A stretch of 25,512 bases of DNA, from assembly GCA_033297075.1 (NCBI GenBank), contig MU858343.1, positions 1-25,512 on the forward strand, given 5' to 3'. This DNA comes from Rhypophila decipiens. Lineage: Eukaryota; Ascomycota; Sordariomycetes; Sordariales; Naviculisporaceae. Below the pieces are notes generated by a model. It made no database searches. It was not told where the DNA came from and saw nothing but the letters and a program-made list of their open reading frames with translations. How positions within the stretch are numbered: position 1 is the stretch's first letter; each line of letters starts with the position of its first letter. Shown here piece by piece: positions 10,530 through 18,475 of the stretch. The translations under genes and the position numbers were made by a program.

Positions 10530-10990
10530 GTTACGGCAGATGGTATGCCAACCGTACCCAGTTGTCCCGCAACGTCGCTATCGCAGTCCTGACGTAACTG
10601 TACAGATCTCCACCTTTGACTATTTCAACCCTAAGTGGCAAAAACCGCCGATGGTGCCTTGTCCCTTGCGTAGTTCCTGGTGCAGTTGTCTGGGTGGTCC
10701 AGTAATGGGGTGAAGGAAATGAGGGTTGAAGTTGAGAGGGAAAAACAGTTGGGGTGCTGGGATGAAGCGCCAAGATTGGTGATGTGATCCAAGCTTTCCA
10801 TGCAGATTAATTTCTGAGCGCTGAAGATGGTGGTGTCTGGTCCAAGCTGTATATTACATAACACACTTTTGCTACCAGGTTCAAAAGGGGGTAACGTTAA
10901 TTGAATCAACTCAAATGAGGAGAGTCGCCATCGATTTCGTTAATCATGATCACCGAGAACACTTTTCCCAAATGCTTACCATTGTAAAAA
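10530..10990. other. Region upstream of gag, no 5' LTR found
   Basis: A 5' LTR and primer-binding site are expected here for the minus-strand Copia element. The LTR hairpin and TGTCAGA ends were not found, so the 5' LTR is probably lost. An 80-codon minus frame (10531-10773) is open but unrecognised. Confidence 0.45.
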
Positions 10991-10998
10991 TAGAGCCA

Positions 10999-11070
10999 TT
11001 TGTTCATATCTCCAAATACTCGTTTGTTTATGTACCCAAATACCCATTTATTCATACACCCCAATTCCCA
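10999..11070 (+). repeat. 24-bp tandem repeat, three copies
   Basis: Units start at 10999, 11023 and 11047 with the pattern TTTRTTYATRYMYCMAAWWCYC. Translated in frame they give degenerate 8-residue units (FVHISKYS, FVYVPKYP, FIHTPQFP). They resemble the opening of the zinc-finger fragment at 11168-11210 (FCLFKLPEYPFFI). Confidence 0.7.
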
Positions 11071-11119
11071 CTTATTGACAAACGATTTCCAAGAGGAGCA
11101 TGGTTACATCAATCCTAGC

Positions 11120-11475
11120 GAGCAAAGTTGACCGACATTCGCAAAATACTCAAAGTTGCAGAAATGGAGCCTTTTGTTTATTTAAGTTACCCGAATACCC
11201 ATTTTTTATATGTCACACATGCCGATACGCGTGTGTAGCGAATGAAGTAAATACGCATTTGCGAAAGCAGCATACTGAAATTAAACCCAGCGAGCGAAGT
11301 AGGATTGCGAGCTTAGTGGAAGAAATCCCGGGGATTATTCCCAACCAGGCCGGATTATATGGGTTTTCATATCCACCCGCTACCACCGAACCCATACCAT
11401 TTATCGCAGCACCCGAGATAGACGGCATACGATGTGACGAATGTGGATTTGCTAACACCAACACGCTTGCGGCAG
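11120..11475 (+). pseudogene. OrsD-like (DUF3505) zinc-finger fragment
   Basis: The frame reads FKLPEYPFFICHTCRYACV, then NEVNTHLRKQHTEIKPSER, EEIPGIIPNQAGLYGF, PIPFIAAPEIDGIRC and CDECGF. This is the usual opening of fungal OrsD-family (PF12013-like) proteins: a C-x2-C...H-x4-H finger, the EIPGII segment and a second CxxC. The family is named for a gene in the Aspergillus orsellinic-acid cluster and is also common near repeats. The match ends at about 11475, before the second finger's histidines, where an unrelated fragment on the other strand begins. No start codon is evident. Truncated relic. Confidence 0.65.
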
Positions 11476-11489
11476 GCAAAGCACTCTAT

Positions 11490-11915
11490 CCTTCTCCGGT
11501 TAGCAAGCTTCGCTGGAGCGCCAGGCTGGGTAGCCGCAGGTATATTAGGTGTGCAGAGGCTACGATGGCGTTGCTCTGTATGGTTACTCCATTGCGCAGC
11601 ACCCTGAATTGTGTGTTCGCCCTGGCCGAGTCGCTTGTACTCTGGGCAGGAGAAAGGTTGGTTGAATGTCCCAATCTCGATGTAGTCCCTTGTGTTGTGC
11701 CTCGTCAAGTGTGCACGCTGGGAAAACCCGCGCGAGCATAAAAGGCAAATCCAGTAGATGCTGGGAAGGCGAGAGGTTCTGGACCTCGGCGAGCTGCTTG
11801 TAGGCTATCTCTACAGCGCTATGTTGAGCTTTGAGGTACGCGAGGAGCATGTCGCCGAAGATGTACCAACGCCGAGCGCCCCCGAGGCTCTGCTGCTGCA
11901 AGAATTGACTCATGG
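11490..11915 (-). pseudogene. C2H2 zinc-finger protein fragment
   Basis: On the minus strand, MSQFLQQQSLGGARRWY and AVEIAYKQLAEVQNLSPSQH (11912-11755) lead, after a one-base frame change (probable inserted C in CAGCATCTACTGG), into YWICLLCSRGFSQRAHLTRH (about 11752-11695). That is a classic C-x2-C...H finger, followed by FSCPEYKRLGQGEH and WSNHTEQRH. Unnamed fungal proteins with this layout are frequent in repeat-rich DNA; I do not know their function. The second finger reads CPEY rather than CPEC, so one zinc ligand is lost. Confidence 0.55.
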
Positions 11916-12059
11916 CCGCCGCTGCGCCGTGCCCGCTCTTCCATCTGGAGTGTGGCCAAATGGGTTCAGGGGTTTGTGGCGGTAATGGGTTTCTCGGTGG
12001 TGGTTGACATGGTGCGTGGTATGGTGGTGATGGGCCTTGTCCAACGTGGTCTGGGGAAT

Positions 12060-12348
12060 GGAATTGTTGGATCAAACGCTGTAAGCGAAGGTTCTGGCAG
12101 TGGCCAGAACCATGTATTTGTAATAAGTTGCCACAGCCGCGTAAGCTGACGCGTAATGGCTTGCCACCATTCACAACTATAAGAGGCTCTCTGGCGAGGC
12201 CAGAGAACCGAGATAGAAAAAGGAAGAACAACAGACCTGATCACAACGCATAACAGCCTGCCGCAGCAGTAGGCCTCGTGCAACGTGATCTGGGTCCGTG
12301 ACTTCACCACTTCAGACGTCTTTACATTAAATTGCAACTAACAGGAAT
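12060..12348 (+). mobile_element. Solo LTR (279 bp) with 5-bp target-site duplication
   Basis: The LTR spans 12065 (TGTTGG) to 12343 (CTAACA) and is flanked directly by GGAAT on both sides (12060-12064 and 12344-12348). It shares with the 8.1-kb Copia LTR a stretch reading approximately GGATTTGTAAnnAGTTGCCACAG and the GGCTCTCTGGC hairpin, but is otherwise diverged, so it belongs to a related Copia family. No gag or pol sequence lies beside it, which fits LTR-LTR recombination that left one copy. Confidence 0.85.
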
Positions 12349-13069
12349 GAATGGATATCTGGCTTCACGCTGACTCACGGAACAGTCTTTTGTATTTGGA
12401 CCTCGATTCTTCATTATATAGGTTTGTGATATTATCGCAAGCTTTTGATAATTGTTGTTATCTTTTATGGCGATCACCAAATATTACCGATTTTCTGGCT
12501 GGCCTCGCGAATTAAGGGCACCCTTCAGCCGCTTATAAGCCTTGGGCAGTGAAGCCGAGTCCCATTAGCCTCCTCGAAAGTGAAAACCAATTAAATTATA
12601 CACTCGCTCTCATCAGTAAGCAACCTTGGTCTATCACTTCCATGTGTAAGCAAAGTCCCGACAGCATACAGCCGTATTCTCCCCTATACGACTCGGGTAC
12701 GCTTCCAAGCGACGGGCGTCAAAAAAAGTCCGAGCTGCCCTTATTTTTGCATAAAAGTGTTCGCAGCCAATGTCTTACACGCTAGACATTGTTTGGCATG
12801 CCACGGACTATACGTTTCGAAGGCTAAATGCTTGATTGATTGCTATGCAGTTTTTTGCACGTCTATCTTTCATCTCAGTCACCTCCTTACATGCCCGTGT
12901 TTTCGTGTGATAGCGGCTTACCAGCAGCGACTAGGCTAGTTATGGCTCGAGTTTCCTTCATCTGTGTGCAAAAGCGAAACCATACGTCAGAGGCTGTAAT
13001 ACCACAGGAACAAACGGCCCGAAACCGTGCTGCCCGGTCGCTGTCGCTGGTGCCGGCATCTCGAAAATA
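12349..13069. other. Intergenic, unrecognised
   Basis: No gene or transposon signature was recognised. Open frames of 60-90 codons on the plus strand lack motifs. Confidence 0.45.
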
Positions 13070-13075
13070 TCAAAG

Positions 13076-13187
13076 GGTATATCTACGGCGGCCTTTTGGT
13101 GACTGAATCAGCGGCTGAGCGCCACTTTACCGCAAATAACCGGCCGTGCCCTCAGCGATCGTAAATATCCCAAGGATATCCACGTCG
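13076..13187 (+). repeat. Left subterminal motifs of the Crypton
   Basis: GGTATATCTACG (13076-13087) and GGATATCCACGTCG (about 13174-13187) are the left-hand copies of a motif found in inverted orientation at 15901, 15943 and 16041. They could be recombinase or GCR1_C binding sites; that role is inference. Confidence 0.5.
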
Positions 13188-13191
13188 TGCG

Positions 13192-13202
13192 GGGTTAGGG
13201 TT
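13192..13202 (+). repeat. Telomere-like direct repeat, left copy
   Basis: GGGTTAGGGTT, identical to 15982-15992 and nearly two units of the TTAGGG telomere repeat. Candidate attachment-site half. Confidence 0.6.
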
Positions 13203-13351
13203 ATATGTGGATTATTTTTACCCCTGACAGGGACCACTTGCACGCAGTATACGCAATTAAATGGCTATTTGAAGGCCCAGAAATTGAATTAAAATAACGG
13301 CTCAGACGACTGAATTACTATATATATCTACCGGCGGCTCGTAACCGCAGG

Positions 13352-14095
13352 TTACCGCGCCGTGCGGCGACCTTTTCTTCCCTCGGCTCCGGCGCTGGCA
13401 CCACCTCCGGTTCCGTCAGCCTCCCTGATCTTCCTGTTGGCTCGGAGCCGCTTGCAATAAAGATCCAAAGAGCAATTAGACTGCCGCTGTTCGGCCGCAA
13501 CGAAGGCCACCGCCGTTTCCTCGCTTGTTCGCCGCATACCGGCAACTCGCCGGATCTCCCGAATGACTTCAAGCCGCAAGGAATACCACTGCACTTCGGC
13601 TTGACGGCCGGCACGCCACCGGCTTCCCCACCGGTTATCCAAAGCCGTGATAGAAGGCCCTCCTTGTAAGCCCGTCGTCCACTCGCGCCACAAGTCGCTT
13701 ACGGTCTTGACGGCGCGGCTCATGCTGTGCTTTGGCGGCTCCGCCTCTGGGCTTACAGAGCGACGCAATCGGCTTGACCAGCTTGACCGGCTTGACCAGC
13801 TAGCTGATAAGGATGGTACTGATGCTGCTGCTGGTGACGGTAACGGCGATAGTGATGGTGCCGGGGCTGCAAGGAGCGCCGTTGTTGGGGCCGGTGCCGG
13901 CAATGAAGCCAAAGGCGGCGGCTGTAGTTGAAAGACGCTTCCGGCAAGCAGATCTCTTAAGGACGCCTGATACGTTCCGGCCAGCCGTGATTCTGCCGTC
14001 CGGATCTCGGCCGTAAGGGCCGCCGAAAGCTCAGCAATCTGCGTCTCGTTCCGGGCTTCGGCTGCCTTGAGATAGTCGGTAAGAACTGGCAAGGC
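13352..14095 (-). CDS. Crypton GCR1_C DNA-binding region (after in-frame stop)
   Basis: This 247-codon stretch is in the same frame as the recombinase and separated from it only by a TAA at 14096-14098. From its first in-frame TTG (14092) it begins PVLTDYLKAAEARNE, has a helical stretch, a Pro/Ala/Ser-rich linker (residues 55-120), then the GCR1_C domain at about 122-185: VSDLWREW, GLQGGPSITALDNRWG, WRAG and WYSLRLEVIREI. GCR1_C is the DNA-binding domain of yeast Gcr1 and commonly follows the recombinase in fungal Cryptons. With no ATG at its start it is probably the second half of one 779-residue protein, lost by a CAA-to-TAA change or bypassed by unrecognised splicing: GTAAGC sits at the stop, but no acceptor tested keeps the frame. 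A basic tail closes it. Confidence 0.75.
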   Translation of the reverse strand, partial: ALPVLTDYLKAAEARNETQIAELSAALTAEIRTAESRLAGTYQASLRDLLAGSVFQLQPPPLASLPAPAPTTALLAAPAPSLSPLPSPAAASVPSLSASWSSRSSWSSRLRRSVSPEAEPPKHSMSRAVKTVSDLWREWTTGLQGGPSITALDNRWGSRWRAGRQAEVQWYSLRLEVIREIRRVAGMRRTSEETAVAFVAAEQRQSNCSLDLYCKRLRANRKIREADGTGGGASAGAEGRKGRRTAR

Positions 14096-15691
14096 TTACG
14101 TTAAAATGGCTAACTGACTCGGCCGCTCGCCTTCCTCGATTACTGCCGCTACCCGATGCGCATATGGAGCGTAGTCTTTGTGTTGAAAGACCGGGTGGCT
14201 CCACACGGCAGATTCCGGGAATTGGCGCATCAACGGTACCGAGTCCTGCAGAATAACCTCCCGGAGGTAAAAGAGGAGGGTTGTGAAGCCGGAAGTGGCA
14301 AGATCGTTAGTTTGCTCAGGCGCCGGTCCGAATTTATCGACCCACCGGTTCAGATCCGGCCAGATCAACGCCAGAAGGGAATCCGGAGGCATTATCCGGG
14401 CCCGGCGTATCTCAAAGCACCCCATTTGCGCTGGGTGGCCGGCCATCGTCCGCATAAACTTCCGGGGTAGCGAGTTCAGGTAACAGCCGATCATCTGCTC
14501 CTGGTTCCACCGGCCGGCGCGCCGAATCTGTGCCTCGCTCACGCCCTTCAATTCCGCCGTTTTCGCCCCGGAGCTCCGGCCAACGTGGGTCTTCTTGTTC
14601 GACCTAATGCCGGCGTATCCGAACGCCTTGATAACCCAATCGCGCTGGCTGTTATACGCCAACTCGGAGGTAGGCCCGGCGTCGGTGCTCTTCAACAGCC
14701 GGATATCGTACCACTGTGCCCGGTTCTTAAAACTGGGAAACGGCTCATCAGTAAGGTCCCACCGGAGAAGAAGGTAAAAGGCAACGGCGCCGAGAACGCA
14801 GACAAATGGATCTCGGCTTCGAAGTGCTCCGGCAGTTTCTAGGCGGCCGTGTTGATTCTGCTTGCCGGCACGTGTAGTTATGATAAGCGGCATGCACCGA
14901 GTCGGCCCCTCGCCAGCGAATTCGAACGTAAAGAGGTCCGAAATCTCCAGGGCACGGCGGTCGCCGCCGCGGGTAAGCATAAAGTCGCCGAGAAGCATAT
15001 CGACCAAGGTCCGGAAGTGGCATTCGGCCGTTTGATCGGTACGGCCCCACAACTCGGAAGCAATCCTCTTTAGATCCTCCTCGGAATAGCCATCAAGGAG
15101 GGAATCTCGGCCCTTATCGGCGTAGTTGGCCTTCTGATGCTCCGTATCCCGGCGTTGTAGGGACTTGATATACTCCCGGGCGTTATCCTCTCGGGGCGAG
15201 GGGTGAGTGTTCATGCCGAGGGCTCTCTGGGACCGGTAGAGGTCCGTGATTGCCGTAACGTAGGTCCGCACCGACCGCCACGCCAGCCGAGTTTCCGACA
15301 GGGGGACATCTCGGTCGGCCTTTCGGCTCTTTGACCGGAGCGGCCGGTTGACGACGTCCTCAACAAGGAAGAGAAGGAGCTTATCCTCCGTTACTGTGTC
15401 GGCGTCCTGATACTGCTTCCGCCGGCAGAACCGCCGGAACTCTTCCTGCTTCGGTTCATATGCCGACACGGTGTTTTTCGGTCGCGCAGCTTTAATCATG
15501 GTGAGGATATTCTGTGCGTTGGTGCGTAGTTCGGCGTTGTTAATGATGGCGCGTGCCGGCGCCGCAATCTCAGCCGCTGGCACTTTTTGTCCGGCCCAAG
15601 GTTGTTCCCTGCCGGCGGAACCGGCCACTGTGATGGATAGTCCAGTTGGCGCTGGCGCTGACGCCCGCGCTCGTCGCTTTCGGGGGGCCAT
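14096..15691 (-). CDS. Crypton tyrosine recombinase
   Basis: A 531-residue open frame from the ATG at 15691 (CACTATGGCC context). Residues ~60-180 form the SAM-like core-binding region, with NTVSAYEPKQEEFRRFC at 73-89. The catalytic domain follows: Arg I in MLTRGGDRRALEISDL (R241 or R245), the HxxR box THVGR (H369, R372), RRAGRW (390-395, position of the second His/Trp), and the nucleophile Y404 in MIGCYLNSLP. All tetrad positions are occupied, so the active site may be sound. The protein is predicted to cut and rejoin element ends and target through a Tyr-DNA link, without DDE chemistry. An unbroken 1.6-kb frame in a window full of wrecked genes suggests a younger insertion. This is not a DUF3435 Starship captain: the following domain is GCR1_C and no large cargo is evident. 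Confidence 0.85.
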   Translation of the reverse strand: MAPRKRRARASAPAPTGLSITVAGSAGREQPWAGQKVPAAEIAAPARAIINNAELRTNAQNILTMIKAARPKNTVSAYEPKQEEFRRFCRRKQYQDADTVTEDKLLLFLVEDVVNRPLRSKSRKADRDVPLSETRLAWRSVRTYVTAITDLYRSQRALGMNTHPSPREDNAREYIKSLQRRDTEHQKANYADKGRDSLLDGYSEEDLKRIASELWGRTDQTAECHFRTLVDMLLGDFMLTRGGDRRALEISDLFTFEFAGEGPTRCMPLIITTRAGKQNQHGRLETAGALRSRDPFVCVLGAVAFYLLLRWDLTDEPFPSFKNRAQWYDIRLLKSTDAGPTSELAYNSQRDWVIKAFGYAGIRSNKKTHVGRSSGAKTAELKGVSEAQIRRAGRWNQEQMIGCYLNSLPRKFMRTMAGHPAQMGCFEIRRARIMPPDSLLALIWPDLNRWVDKFGPAPEQTNDLATSGFTTLLFYLREVILQDSVPLMRQFPESAVWSHPVFQHKDYAPYAHRVAAVIEEGERPSQLAILT

Positions 15692-15900
15692 AGTGGAGGA
15701 GAGGCTGGTCCGTATCTACGGCACCGGAAAGAAGTGATGGTTGGAAATGGAGAGTTGAAGTGGGGGTGCCTAGGAACCCCGTACGGCGCCGTTTAGCGGT
15801 GCCGACACCGCTGTAATGGTGTGGCCACAGTGCATTAGTGGCCTGTAGGTTAGCGGAGTTCCGGGGGTTGGAGCAAATCAGCGGTTGGATCAGCCGGCGA

Positions 15901-16050
15901 CGTAGATATACCGAAATAAGCACGCCAGCTGCCGCTGATCAGCCGTAGATATTCGCCGATTTCGCTGGTGGCAGGGTGCAAGGGTTAGGGTTTTGTGCGG
16001 CTGACCGATCAGCGGGCGGCTGATTTTCGCTCAGCGGGACCGTGGATACC
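15901..16050 (-). repeat. Right subterminal motifs of the Crypton
   Basis: CGTAGATATACC (15901-15912), CCGTAGATATTC (15943-15954) and CGTGGATACC (16041-16050) are reverse complements of the left-hand motif. The first is a 12-bp perfect inverted match to 13076-13087. Confidence 0.55.
15982..15992 (+). repeat. Telomere-like direct repeat, right copy
   Basis: GGGTTAGGGTT, the same orientation and sequence as 13192-13202, lying upstream of the recombinase start. Confidence 0.6.
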
Positions 16051-16227
16051 AACGAATATCCTTGCAGCAGCTGCGTACGGAATCGGCATGTTGCCCATCA
16101 GCCCCGACGATACAATGTTCAAGTCACCGCCAACCTCGCTGAGACACTCACGGACATGCTGGCACCACCTTTGTTAGCTTTGTCTTGTTTTATCCGAGGT
16201 ATCAACCGGTGACGATGCTAAAGGAGG

Positions 16228-18058
16228 CTAGAAACTCACTGTGCACTTATCATCCGAGTCAATATCTCGCATCCTGTCATCTCCAAAGAGCAGCGACTGG
16301 TGTCGCGGGTGAGCACTGGTAGTGTTTACCTCATGTACCGCATTTTCCACTAAGTCGTATAGCCGAACAAGTCCAGCTGAGAGCGCCTGCAAATCATAAC
16401 CTCCCCGTGAGTTCAAGTCACCCAGATGCGACAGAAAGCTACGGAGGAGGTCAAGATCACCCTCTACTACTTCAGATGGCTTGTGCAGTACTTCCGCAGC
16501 GAGAACGATAAACGCCGCAGCTGCGTAGCAGAGTATTTGCCTATGATCATTTCCATCAATATTCTTTCTTACCAAAGTGAAGAGTCGACGACGCAAACTT
16601 ACCAGAGCAGCGGGTATTGTGGCGAAGGAATCTGGCGCTGGTATTGGAGAACTAGTAGCATCGAATGGCGAGCGGCATACTTGGGATGATCCCACGGGTT
16701 CCGACAGATCGGTACCCCAGTAGTAGTATCGTAGCGACGAGGCATTGCGAAAGCCAGCTTACAAAGAATAGCGTGATAACTAAGATGCAGTTGCAAGACC
16801 GACGGGTCAGGATCATCATTGGCACGGTAAACTCGAGCGGGATGATTTGGCAGCACATCATGATCGCTTCTTGGACAGATACTCGGAGCCAATCCGCTGA
16901 CCCAGTTCTGAAGCTGAAGAGTCACATTTACGATAGTCTCAGGCGACAAAGTAGTAGAGGCGACCTTTGCACGGTAAAGTTCTGCCAGGACTCGAGATTG
17001 GATGACGGAGAGCTGCGCCATGTATCTGAGAATATTGCTGTTGGCACCATCGGATGTGGGACGTTCACTCGGCAGATCGACGTCGACATAGTCGACGTTA
17101 AAAGACGGAGATAGTCCACCCATTGCTGCATCGTTACAACTGATGATGTGGATCGTCCAGAACACCCGTCTGAGGTCTTCTTCAGCCTCGCTACTGACAT
17201 GCATGGGATACAGATTGCGACAGTGCAAGCCGGCTACTTGGGCTAGGTGAGATGCCGTAGCAACCAGGGCAGACGTGGCCCGCGTATCCGCCGTCCCCTG
17301 CATGAACATGGCCATGAAGAGAATGGTCCGACATGCACCGACACCATGATCACCCGACGATGACAGCAGGACCAGTTGTGAAAACACGGAAAAGGCGTTC
17401 TTGAAATAGGTCCATGACATGGGAAAGAGCACATCGACACCGGTGCTGACAGCCTTCCATTGAATTGCCATGGCGAGGAGGACATTCACCGTGGCCCACC
17501 GAGCTGGGTCTTGTTGTTGGTGGCTGCCGTCTTCGGCAACGACATGATATTGCTCGCCCACCATCTCGAGCAATGCTTGGAATCGCACAAGAGCGGCCAG
17601 AATCTGCCCGTGTCACCTTCCAGCGCATTCTCCAGTAGAGGTATGGTGTACTCCCTCGGAGGGACCGGGGCAAAGATGGTCTGAGTGAGAAATTTGCCGG
17701 CTTGGTCTTCCTGTGGCCTGAGATACTGGATCACTGTTTGTGAGGGGAGCATGCCGGCTATCGTGGCGAGATGGGCGGGTAAAGCGGACCCGTTCTCGCT
17801 GATGGGAGATAAACCAGATCTGTCAATGCATTCCATCATGTCCGAGAACCCTCCAGCAGACGAGTCGCGATTTGACGGTTCATCGTCAGTGCTAACGGTG
17901 CTTCCAGGTGTAATTTTACCGCCCCCGCTGTTCTCGTCACATCTCGGTTCCTGTTGATGTGGCTCCCTTGGTGCAGTTCTACTATCCAAATCAGCAGTCG
18001 GCTTCTTTTGTAGAAGCGATTCGATGTCGCGCAGTCGTTCTTCAAGTCCACGAATACG
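16228..18058 (-). pseudogene. Fungal-specific transcription factor, lacks DNA-binding exon
   Basis: The surviving protein begins at 18058 right after an intron-like acceptor (CAAACAG) with RIRGLEERLRDIESLL, the coiled coil that normally follows a Zn2Cys6 cluster. The middle homology region (fungal_trans, PF04082-like) is clear: WATVNVLLAMAIQW, LVATASHLAQVAGLH and FWTIHIISCNDAAMGGLSP. A 62-nt intron (16541-16602, GTAAGT...CATAG) splices in frame (LLW|QILCYAAAAF) to a C-terminal exon ending at 16228. Two lesions are seen: no Zn2Cys6 exon upstream, where repeat DNA begins, and a frame change near 17605 best explained by one lost base (FWP[A]LVRFQ). It would have been a nuclear regulator, plausibly of nearby metabolic genes, but can no longer bind DNA in the usual way. 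Confidence 0.8.
16541..16602 (-). other. Intron in transcription-factor relic
   Basis: 62 nt, donor GTAAGT, acceptor CATAG. Removing it restores the reading frame between two family-like segments. Confidence 0.8.
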
Positions 18059-18061
18059 CTG

Positions 18062-18470
18062 TTTGCTTTTGTTGTTTTGGAAAGAAAAAGCTTAACGTTA
18101 GTAACTTATTAATTACTCCCCGCACGAGCAAGGCAAATGAGGAAAAACTGGACAGCTCTGGACTTTATTGCTTGCGTGAGGAGTCCAAGAACCCTCGGAC
18201 GGAAGGTGCGCAGCACCTTCCTACTATATAGGAGACTGTGAGGCTGTAATGACTGTGTACCTATGTACTGGACCCGTGGACCCGTCGTTACTTCCCTGGG
18301 TCCCCGGGTCCATGGACCCGTTTAATTCAGGACCCATTCCCGGGTCCTCCTTCCCCTGGGTCCACGGTGATTGGCCGATCCTTCCCCTGCCTTATTGGCT
18401 GCCACAGGTGGGGCATTTCGCCGCCTGAGGCACTCATGCCTGACGCACGGCGTCAGGTCATGATAGCTGA
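18062..18470. repeat. Repeat debris with hairpin and GGGTCC array
   Basis: A perfect hairpin (GGAAGGTGC / GCA / GCACCTTCC, 18201-18221), a TATA-like CTATATAG and, on the minus strand, AATAAA suggest a degenerate minus-strand solo LTR. Possible ends are GTAAC near 18290 and GTTAC near 18100, but no TG...CA ends or target duplication were found. At 18269-18366 the motif GGGTCC or its complement GGACCC recurs about nine times. This block replaces the expected DNA-binding exon of the adjacent transcription factor. Confidence 0.5.
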
Positions 18471-18475
18471 GTTGG

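Larger units (their letters stand above)
13070..16050 (-). mobile_element. Crypton (tyrosine-recombinase DNA transposon)
   Basis: A GC-rich block carries a tyrosine recombinase and a GCR1_C domain on the minus strand, the signature of fungal Cryptons, which move by recombining a circular DNA form into a target. No terminal inverted repeats in the transposase-type sense were found. Both sides carry GGGTTAGGGTT in direct orientation (13192-13202, 15982-15992). An ATATC-ACG motif occurs two times on the left and, inverted, three times on the right. The boundaries used enclose all these motifs; the true ends may be the direct repeats themselves. Confidence 0.75.

Noticed and set aside
10531..10773. 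Separate 80-codon gene upstream of gag
   Set aside because: No family resemblance, and gag coding overlaps its end in another frame.
13647..13931. Plus-strand frame opposite the GCR1_C linker
   Set aside because: Shadow of a GC-rich Pro/Ala/Ser linker; low complexity and no family pattern.
14096..15691. Starship captain (DUF3435 recombinase)
   Set aside because: The following domain is GCR1_C, the element is about 3 kb, and no cargo lies downstream in a captain-like arrangement; Crypton fits better.
13192..15992. True telomere or subtelomere end
   Set aside because: Only two isolated TTAGGG-like units occur, each under 2 repeats; there is no tandem array.
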